From CALZJC01 sp041574955 (GTDB taxonomy: Bacteria > Acidobacteriota > Thermoanaerobaculia > Multivoradales > JAHEKO01): a DNA stretch of 7,545 nucleotides. Position numbers and translations under genes: made by a program. Under the pieces are notes generated by a model. That model had not been told where the DNA came from. It worked only from the letters and a program-made list of their open reading frames with translations, and searched no databases. This document shows, piece after piece, positions 1-4,507 of the stretch. The first letter of the stretch is position 1; every line of letters begins with the position of its first letter. Location: contig JBFGNS010000185.1 of NCBI GenBank assembly GCA_041574955.1, forward strand, positions 1 to 7,545, given 5' to 3'.

Positions 1-10
1 CCGCCCCCCC

Positions 11-22
11 ACCCTAGTAGGG
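11..22 (+). promoter_or_regulatory. Possible -10 region of gene A, diverged copy of the B/C promoter element
   Basis: The string CACCCTAGTAGGGATGACAG at 10-29 resembles the CACCCTATAGA(G)GACAG strings found upstream of paralogs B and C (around 3019-3033 and 3664-3678). If homologous, the matching upstream half would lie before base 1 and cannot be seen. The distance to the ATG at 63 is compatible with a short leader. The match is imperfect, with an inserted base inside the TATAGA core, so this is a suggestion only. Confidence 0.35.
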
Positions 23-26
23 ATGA

Positions 27-40
27 CAGGGAGCTCCCTG
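27..40. promoter_or_regulatory. 14-bp perfect palindrome in the leader of gene A
   Basis: CAGGGAGCTCCCTG equals its own reverse complement. It lies between the putative -10 region and the Shine-Dalgarno of gene A, where an operator or a small RNA hairpin would act. The leader of paralog C carries a partial version (GCGAGCTCCCG near 3692-3702). Its function is unknown; in GC-rich DNA a 14-bp palindrome can also arise by chance. Confidence 0.35.
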
Positions 41-50
41 AATCGCCGAC

Positions 51-55
51 AGGAG
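51..55 (+). promoter_or_regulatory. Ribosome binding site of gene A
   Basis: AGGAG, within a purine run continuing to base 60, lies 7 bases before the ATG at 63 and supports that start. Confidence 0.75.
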
Positions 56-62
56 AGAGGTC

Positions 63-779
63 ATGGCGCACGTCACCATCGAACAGATTGCGAACCTGGT
101 GCTCGGACTGAGCCCTGAGCAGGAAGCGGAAGCCCTGCGACGCCATATCGACGACGGCTGCAAGCGCTGCGGCCGCCTGTTCGCGGCGCTGACCCGGTTG
201 CGCGAGGTCGGCGAGTTCGACTCTCGCCACCGTCCGCCCGACGGCGTCGTACGCACGGTCAAGGCGCTGGTGGAGTTCGGTCGCCGGCGCCCGCGTCAGC
301 GCAAGCTGGAGATGAAGCTGTCGTTGGACAGCATGCTCCAGCCTGCCCCCTACGGCACCCGCAGCCTGCAGACCTCCAACCGCCATCTCGTCTACTACTC
401 ACAGAACTTCGCGCTCGACCTCCGCATGGACTTCGAGAGCGCAGCCCGCGAGATGGTGCTGGTCGGACAGCTGCTCAACCGCGACCTGGGACCGCTGCAG
501 GACGTACCGGCCTTGCTGATCTCCGGTGACCAGGTGCTGTCGCACTCGACCACCGGCCGCCTGGGCGAGTTCCACATGGAATGCAGGCCTCGCGGCTCGA
601 TGCAGCTGCGGCTGCAGGTCAACGAAGAAGAGCTCATCGAGGTCCAGCTGGACCGCCGCCGGCAAGGCAGCGCGCGTCCCTCGCTGCGGCTGCTCGACGA
701 GCTCGAGCACCCGCCGGCGAACAGCCTCACGGCCGCCAACGCCTCGGCGACCCCGAGTTCGAAGGAGCCCCACGAGTAG
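63..779 (+). CDS. Zinc-knuckle (anti-sigma-like) protein with C-terminal beta-rich domain, paralog A
   Basis: A 238-residue soluble protein with no membrane segment or signal peptide. Residues 1-72 form a helical module resembling zinc-binding anti-sigma (zf-HC2-type) domains: H3, then H28, C33 and C36 as H-x4-C-x2-C. The usual motif is H-x3-C-x2-C, so the spacing is one residue longer. Residues 81-198 are a conserved, probably all-beta domain with LDSMLQPAP, TRSLQTSNRHLVYY, LDLRMDFE, GQLLNR, VPALL and STTGRLGEF. I have seen this domain type in acidobacterial proteins near sigma factors but cannot name it. The tail, 200-238, is low-complexity and probably disordered. Two paralogs in the window (B and C) share the beta domain. 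The gene opens an operon with the subtilase (35-base gap) and the HD-GYP gene. A role as cytoplasmic regulator of a sigma factor encoded to the left is inference; no partner is visible. Confidence 0.85.
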   Translation: MAHVTIEQIANLVLGLSPEQEAEALRRHIDDGCKRCGRLFAALTRLREVGEFDSRHRPPDGVVRTVKALVEFGRRRPRQRKLEMKLSLDSMLQPAPYGTRSLQTSNRHLVYYSQNFALDLRMDFESAAREMVLVGQLLNRDLGPLQDVPALLISGDQVLSHSTTGRLGEFHMECRPRGSMQLRLQVNEEELIEVQLDRRRQGSARPSLRLLDELEHPPANSLTAANASATPSSKEPHE

Positions 780-800
780 TCGCCCACGAAGAAGAACTAC

Positions 801-806
801 GGAGAG
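801..806 (+). promoter_or_regulatory. Ribosome binding site of the subtilase, deciding its start
   Basis: GGAGAG lies 8 bases before the ATG at 815. This start yields a standard signal peptide, whereas the open frame reaching back to 581 would overlap gene A and bury the hydrophobic segment. Confidence 0.75.
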
Positions 807-814
807 TCCACACC

Positions 815-2269
815 ATGAACCGCCTGATCCGCTACGCCACGACGCTGCTGCTTTTCGCCGGCCTGTTCGCCGGCTCCGCGACGGCCCAGTCCTGGGACCG
901 CAAGAACACCGCTCGCAACCAGTTCATCCTGCGCGGCTCGCACGCCGACATCACGGCGATCGCCCAGCGCCACGGCCTCGAGCTGCTGCACAACCTCCAC
1001 GAAGGCGCCGCCCTGGTGCGCGGCCCGGAGACCATGACGCCCGAGCTGATGGCCGAGCTGGTCACCCCCGACGAGGAGGTGCTCGGCTTCGAGTCCGTGC
1101 TGCTGGCCACTCTGCCCGAGGCATCGCTCGATCAGTCGTCGACCGCCATCCTCGAGCAGTCCTCGACCGCCATCCTCGAAGCGGTGCAGACGCCGGGCAC
1201 CCATGAGGGTCCGCTCGCCGCCTACTTCGCCACCCCGCTGTGGAACGGCTTCGTCAACCAGCCGGCGGCCGCCGTCATCCGGCTCGCCGAATCGCGCGGC
1301 CCCACCGCCGGCTCCTACGGCTCCGGAATCGTGGCGGTGATCGACACCGGCATCGACCCCGACCACCCGCTGTTCGCCGGCGCGCTGGTCGGCGGTTACG
1401 ACTTCGTCCTCGACCAGCCGGGCACGCCCTCCGAGTGGAGCAACCTCGACCAGTCGTCGAGCGCCATCCTGGAGCAGTCCTCCACCGCCATCCTCGAGCA
1501 GTCCTCCACCGCCATCCTCGAGGGCCTGGGAGACGTCTTCTTCCTCAACCAGTCGTCGACCGCCATCCTCGAGCAGTCCTCCACCGCCATCCTCGAGGAG
1601 CACGAGCTGCCGGCGGCGTTCGGTCACGGCACGATGGTTGCCGGCATCATCCGGCTGGTGGCGCCGGGCGCCATGATCATGCCGCTGCGGGCCTTCGACA
1701 GCGAGGGTACCGGCAGCGTCTACGACATCGCCCGCGCCGTCTACTACGCGGTCGAGAACGGCGCCAACGTCATCAACATGAGCTTCAGCATGGAGGAGTT
1801 CTCCCCCGAGCTGGCGCGCGCGATCAACTTCGCGCACCGCAACGGCGTGATCTGCGTCGCGGCCGCCGGCAACAGGGGCGAGCGCGTTCTGACCTACCCG
1901 TCGGCGTTCGGCAACGCCGTCGGCGTGGCCTCCACCAGCTACCAGGATACGGTCAGCTTCTTCTCGAACTTCGGCTCCGACATGGTGGCCCTGGCGGCTC
2001 CGGGCGAAGGGGTGATCACCGCCTTCCCGGGCGGCTTCTGGGCCGCCGGCTGGGGCACTTCGTTCGCGGCACCGCTGGTCGCCGGCACGGTAGCCCTGCT
2101 GCACGACACCACCGGTAACGGGTCGATGCAGTCGGCCGCCGACTTCTACCAGGCGCTGTACGCGCTGGCCAAGGGCGCGGAGTACCTGCCCTCACTGTCG
2201 GCCGAGCTGGGTAACGGCCGGCTCGACGCCGCCGCTGCGGTCGACAACCGGCTGCAGATCGTCAACTGA
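815..2269 (+). CDS. Exported subtilisin-family (S8) serine protease with QSSTAILE octapeptide repeats
   Basis: A 484-residue precursor. The signal peptide is residues 1-24 (Arg at 3 and 6, hydrophobic 8-20, probable cleavage after ATA-24). Residues 30-100 look like an I9-type prodomain that would act as folding aid and inhibitor. The catalytic domain spans about 140-480, with D177 in VAVIDTGID, H271 in GHGTMVAG, oxyanion N353 in AAAGN and S416 in GTSFAAP, so the protease is predicted active. The octapeptide QSSTAILE occurs seven times: 107-122 (two), 213-236 (three, the first QSSSAILE) and 246-261 (two). The last two clusters lie in an insert between catalytic Asp and His. That interval is 94 residues here against about 32 in subtilisin. 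No C-terminal anchor or sorting domain follows, so the product is likely released or periplasmic. The gene sits between gene A and the HD-GYP gene in a tight operon. The substrate is unknown, and the paired repeats suggest a role in self-processing or assembly (inference). Confidence 0.93.
   Translation: MNRLIRYATTLLLFAGLFAGSATAQSWDRKNTARNQFILRGSHADITAIAQRHGLELLHNLHEGAALVRGPETMTPELMAELVTPDEEVLGFESVLLATLPEASLDQSSTAILEQSSTAILEAVQTPGTHEGPLAAYFATPLWNGFVNQPAAAVIRLAESRGPTAGSYGSGIVAVIDTGIDPDHPLFAGALVGGYDFVLDQPGTPSEWSNLDQSSSAILEQSSTAILEQSSTAILEGLGDVFFLNQSSTAILEQSSTAILEEHELPAAFGHGTMVAGIIRLVAPGAMIMPLRAFDSEGTGSVYDIARAVYYAVENGANVINMSFSMEEFSPELARAINFAHRNGVICVAAAGNRGERVLTYPSAFGNAVGVASTSYQDTVSFFSNFGSDMVALAAPGEGVITAFPGGFWAAGWGTSFAAPLVAGTVALLHDTTGNGSMQSAADFYQALYALAKGAEYLPSLSAELGNGRLDAAAAVDNRLQIVN
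1133..1180 (+). repeat. Octapeptide repeat cluster 1 (two 24-bp units)
   Basis: Two tandem in-frame 24-bp units encode QSSTAILE twice (residues 107-122), preceded by Leu-Asp. The cluster lies at the junction of prodomain and catalytic domain. The first unit uses TCG TCG for its serines and the second TCC TCG. Confidence 0.95.
1451..1522 (+). repeat. Octapeptide repeat cluster 2 (three 24-bp units)
   Basis: Three tandem 24-bp units encode QSSSAILE followed by two QSSTAILE (residues 213-236), preceded by Leu-Asp. The first unit uses TCG TCG; the second and third use TCC TCC and are identical in nucleotide sequence. It lies in the insert between catalytic Asp and His. Confidence 0.95.
1550..1597 (+). 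repeat. Octapeptide repeat cluster 3 (two 24-bp units)
   Basis: Two tandem 24-bp units encode QSSTAILE twice (residues 246-261), preceded by Leu-Asn and separated from cluster 2 by nine residues (GLGDVFFLN). It ends ten residues before the catalytic His. The first unit again uses TCG TCG and the second TCC TCC. Confidence 0.95.
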
Positions 2270-2285
2270 GACATCAACTCGCTTC

Positions 2286-2290
2286 GGAGG
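2286..2290 (+). promoter_or_regulatory. Ribosome binding site of the HD-GYP gene
   Basis: GGAGG lies 7 bases before the ATG at 2298 and fixes that start. Confidence 0.8.
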
Positions 2291-2297
2291 CAACCCC

Positions 2298-2987
2298 ATG
2301 CTGGCCGTTTCCAACTCCCACAGCCTGCCACCCACGTTGCTGGCGTCCGAGCCCCACGCTCTGCGGCTCAAGCGGCTGGAGGAGAGAATCCGCGAGGTCG
2401 AGGAGGGCATCGTCTGCGCCCTCAGCATGCTGCTCGACCTCAAGGACCTCAACACCGGCCTGCACGCCACGCGTCTGGCGGCCTGGGCGCTGCGGGTGGC
2501 CGAGCGCATGGGGGTCTCCGAGAGCGAGCTACGCGCCATCGAGATCGCTTCGGTGCTGCACGACATCGGCAAGGTCGGCGTGCCCAACGAGATCCTCCAG
2601 AAGCCGGGCCGGCTGACCGACGAAGAGATGGACATCGTGCGCAAGCACTCGGAGTACGGCTGGGGGATCCTGCGCAACATCCCGGGCTTCGAAGCCATTA
2701 GCCTGCTCGTCCTGCACCACCACGAGCGGTGGGACGGCAAAGGCTATCCGAGCGGTCTGGCCGGCGAGGAGATCCCGTTCGGCGCCCGCGTGGTGGCGGT
2801 GGTGGACACGTTCGACGCCATGCTGTCGGACCGCCCCTACCGCAAGGGGATGACCCTCGAGGTCGTGCTCGAGAAGCTGCGACCCGAAGCCGGGCGCCAG
2901 TTCGATCCCGAGATCCTGGCCCAGTTCATGGACATCGCCTCGCGCTACGTGCAGGACATCTCGCAGATTCGCGAGCCCACGGCATGA
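2298..2987 (+). CDS. Stand-alone HD-GYP domain protein, probable cyclic-di-GMP phosphodiesterase
   Basis: A 229-residue cytoplasmic protein. Residues 21-38 are charged and helical, possibly a short coiled coil. An HD-GYP domain fills about 40-225. Visible signature residues are H56, H88-D89 in HDIGK, K92, H117 in KHSEYG, the HHHERWDGKGYP stretch (140-151, including the GYP triad 149-151) and D170 in DTFDAM. The known family hydrolyses c-di-GMP at a two- or three-iron centre; with all signature residues present it should be active. There is no receiver, PAS or GAF sensor domain, so regulation would come from expression or a partner. It follows the subtilase by 28 bases and is probably cotranscribed, which ties second-messenger turnover to the protease operon. 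Some family members lack activity or prefer cGAMP, which sequence alone cannot exclude. Confidence 0.92.
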   Translation: MLAVSNSHSLPPTLLASEPHALRLKRLEERIREVEEGIVCALSMLLDLKDLNTGLHATRLAAWALRVAERMGVSESELRAIEIASVLHDIGKVGVPNEILQKPGRLTDEEMDIVRKHSEYGWGILRNIPGFEAISLLVLHHHERWDGKGYPSGLAGEEIPFGARVVAVVDTFDAMLSDRPYRKGMTLEVVLEKLRPEAGRQFDPEILAQFMDIASRYVQDISQIREPTA

Positions 2988-2996
2988 GCCTTGGCC

Positions 2997-3029
2997 TATA
3001 TCAGACGGCCGACCTCCGCACCCTATAGA
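2997..3029 (+). promoter_or_regulatory. Bipartite promoter-like element upstream of paralog B
   Basis: TATATCAGA (2997-3005) and CCCTATAGA (3021-3029) are separated by 15 bases. The identical arrangement occurs at 3641-3673 upstream of paralog C. The spacers differ (about 5 of 15 matches) while the two 9-mers match fully, pointing to selection on the 9-mers. TATAGA suits a sigma-70-type -10, which would place transcription start near 3036, downstream of the HD-GYP stop. Confidence 0.65.
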
Positions 3030-3083
3030 ACCAGAAACCGCGACCGACACCATCTTTCGCCGGCGACCTCGACACTCACGACC

Positions 3084-3692
3084 ATGCTCCACCACCCCGA
3101 TACCGGCCGGCGTCTCTTCCGCGGACGGGTCTTGCGCGACCTCACCGCTTTGCATAGCCGGCCCGGTGGCAGCCACCGGCCGGCCTCTTCTTTCGAAATC
3201 CTGCGACAGCCGGAGCGGGCTCGGGAACAGACATCCCTTGCCCTCCAGCTCGCCTTCGACAGCCACCCCGGGCCCGCTCCGGCCGGCTGTCGCAGTGACT
3301 CCACCGCCCCCCACCACCTGGTCTTCCTGTCCCGCGACTACGCGCTCGAGCTCGAGCTCGAGCGCTCTCACCGGGGCCGATCCAAGCTGCGCGGCGAGCT
3401 GCTCAGCCGCAGCGGCGGCCCGCTGGCCGAAGTACCGGCGCTCCTGCTCGACGGCGACGCGATCGCCGGTTACGCTTGCACCGGCACCCGTGGCGAGTTC
3501 TGCTTCGAGAGCCGCGCCGGGGCCGATCCGCGGCTATGCCTGCTGATCGACTTCGACCGTTGCATCGACCTGGAGCTCGACTTCGAAGCCCGCGCCGCCG
3601 GAGCATCCGAGGCGTGGGAGCACCCGGCGCCAGAATCGGGTATATCAGAATCGCACCAGCACCACCCTATAGAGGACAGAGGGGCACGATAG
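3084..3692 (+). CDS. Diverged paralog B: beta-rich domain retained, zinc knuckle lost
   Basis: A 202-residue protein from the ATG at 3084. A TTG-started frame from 2991 is possible but would begin upstream of the predicted transcription start. No convincing Shine-Dalgarno precedes 3084. Residues 51-168 match the beta domain of A and C: SLALQLAFDS, PAPAGCRS, HHLVFLSRDYALELELE, GELLSR, PLAEVPALL, CTGTRGEF. The N-terminal part aligns weakly with the zinc module of C, but the first helix is missing and both cysteines are replaced (HPDTGRRLFR against HLASGCARC in C), so zinc binding should be lost. At the nucleotide level 3210-3263 matches 3956-4009 of gene C at 47 of 54 positions, so B and C are a recent tandem pair. 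Residues from about 186 are encoded by the promoter motif of C, suggesting the original stop was lost. B may be a decaying copy or one specialised to work without zinc. Confidence 0.7.
   Translation: MLHHPDTGRRLFRGRVLRDLTALHSRPGGSHRPASSFEILRQPERAREQTSLALQLAFDSHPGPAPAGCRSDSTAPHHLVFLSRDYALELELERSHRGRSKLRGELLSRSGGPLAEVPALLLDGDAIAGYACTGTRGEFCFESRAGADPRLCLLIDFDRCIDLELDFEARAAGASEAWEHPAPESGISESHQHHPIEDRGAR
3641..3673 (+). promoter_or_regulatory. Bipartite promoter-like element upstream of paralog C
   Basis: TATATCAGA (3641-3649) and CCCTATAGA (3665-3673) with a 15-base spacer, identical in both halves and spacing to the element at 2997-3029. It lies inside the last codons of gene B. Transcription would start near 3680, giving a leader of about 54 bases before the ATG at 3734. 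Confidence 0.65.
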
Positions 3693-3720
3693 CGAGCTCC
3701 CGACCGAGCAAGGCCGCGCA

Positions 3721-3726
3721 AGGGGA
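3721..3726 (+). promoter_or_regulatory. Ribosome binding site of paralog C, deciding its start
   Basis: AGGGGA lies 7 bases before the ATG at 3734. The open frame reaches back to 3476, but that stretch is antisense-like shadow of gene B in another frame. The 3734 start aligns the zinc ligands exactly with those of gene A. Confidence 0.7.
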
Positions 3727-3733
3727 ACCCAGT

Positions 3734-4369
3734 ATGAAACACTTCGACATCCACGAGTGGTCCGATTTCGCTCGCGGCCTGGGCGACGAAGCCAGCCGCC
3801 AGGCGATGACCGACCACCTCGCCAGCGGCTGCGCCCGCTGCGATGCGGCGCTCAGCGCGGTACAGCGCGTCGTGACCCTGGCCCAGAACGAACTCGACTG
3901 GCAGCCGCCCGTGCACGCTGTCCGGTCGGTGAAAGCCTTTTTTGCCTTGAACCTGCCGGAGCGGGCTCCGAAACTGAAATCCCTAGCCCTCCAGCTCGCC
4001 TTTGACAGTTTTATGGAGCCCGCTCCGGCCGGTATTCGCAGTCTCGACACGACGAGTCGTCATCTCGTCTACTACGCCCAGAACTACGCCCTGGATCTGC
4101 GGCTCGATTACGAGCCGCAGAGCCACGCGCTCCACCTCGGCGGCGAGATCCTCGACCGCCAGTTCGGACCGGTGGCCAACATCCCGGCGTTCCTGTTCGC
4201 CGACGACCAGGTGGTCTCCCGCTCGACCTCCGGCGAGCTGGGGCAGTTCGACCTGCACTGCGAGCAGGAAGGCAAGCTGCGGCTCTGCCTGGTCATGAAC
4301 GACGACGAGAGCATCGACATCTCCCTCGACTCCCGACGCCGGCGCCCGGCCAACGCGCCGGCCCACTGA
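3734..4369 (+). CDS. Zinc-knuckle (anti-sigma-like) protein with C-terminal beta-rich domain, paralog C
   Basis: A 211-residue soluble protein, colinear with gene A. The N-terminal helical module has H3, H28, C33 and C36 at the same residue numbers as in A (H-x4-C-x2-C), as expected for a zinc-binding anti-sigma-type domain. Residues 83-200 are the conserved beta domain: SLALQLAFDS, EPAPAGIRS, TSRHLVYYAQNYALDLRLDYE, GEILDRQFGP, IPAFL, STSGELGQF, SIDISLD. It has no membrane segment or signal peptide and ends in a short basic tail (RRRRP). It carries its own promoter-like element inside the end of B and is followed by a strong terminator, so it can be expressed separately from B. It is closest to B at the nucleotide level. 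Its partner is unknown; control of a sigma factor or of the linked protease is inference. Confidence 0.87.
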   Translation: MKHFDIHEWSDFARGLGDEASRQAMTDHLASGCARCDAALSAVQRVVTLAQNELDWQPPVHAVRSVKAFFALNLPERAPKLKSLALQLAFDSFMEPAPAGIRSLDTTSRHLVYYAQNYALDLRLDYEPQSHALHLGGEILDRQFGPVANIPAFLFADDQVVSRSTSGELGQFDLHCEQEGKLRLCLVMNDDESIDISLDSRRRRPANAPAH

Positions 4370-4411
4370 TCGCCGTACGAACTCCACGCCTGTTCTCCTG
4401 TCCTCTGGCCC

Positions 4412-4447
4412 ACCCCGCGCGCTCGACGCTCGCGGGGTTCTTTTCTT
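4412..4447 (+). terminator. Intrinsic terminator after paralog C
   Basis: ACCCCGCG (4412-4419) pairs perfectly with CGCGGGGT (4431-4438), and the loop can add two more pairs. A T-rich tract, TTCTTTTCTT, follows at 4438-4447. It lies about 43 bases past the stop of gene C and separates the paralog block from the PilZ gene. Confidence 0.88.
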
Positions 4448-4486
4448 GCTGCCGCCGTCGCCGCCGCGGCGGCACGTGCCGGCCGC

Positions 4487-4497
4487 TGTACTAGACT
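4487..4497 (+). promoter_or_regulatory. Possible -10 region of the PilZ gene
   Basis: TGTACTAGACT includes a TACTAG hexamer at 4489-4494 in otherwise very GC-rich DNA just after the terminator. Transcription would begin near 4501, only a few bases before the ATG at 4508. That fits the lack of any Shine-Dalgarno there and implies a nearly leaderless message. No good -35 is visible. Confidence 0.4.
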
Positions 4498-4507
4498 CCC
4501 CTGCGTC

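Noticed and set aside
581..814. N-terminal extension of the subtilase frame upstream of 815
   Set aside because: It overlaps gene A in another frame, reads as low-complexity Arg/Ala shadow, and would bury the signal peptide. The 815 start has a good ribosome site.
1133..1597. 24-bp direct repeats as a possible CRISPR array or variable repeat of a diversity-generating element
   Set aside because: The units are directly tandem without unique spacers, remain in frame within an intact protease gene, and no reverse transcriptase or cas gene is present.
797..2104. Long open frame on the minus strand opposite the subtilase
   Set aside because: Its composition (G, R, E, V and H runs, mirrored repeats) is that expected from the complement of a GC-rich gene. 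It has no ribosome site or recognisable domain.
3021..3033. Resemblance of CCCTATAGA(G)GA to a T7-type phage promoter
   Set aside because: Only the TATAG core and a few flanking bases agree. The specific upstream recognition bases are absent and there are no phage genes nearby.
3476..3733. Upstream extension of the gene C frame
   Set aside because: It overlaps B in another frame with Arg/Pro-rich shadow sequence. The start at 3734 has a ribosome site and aligns with gene A.
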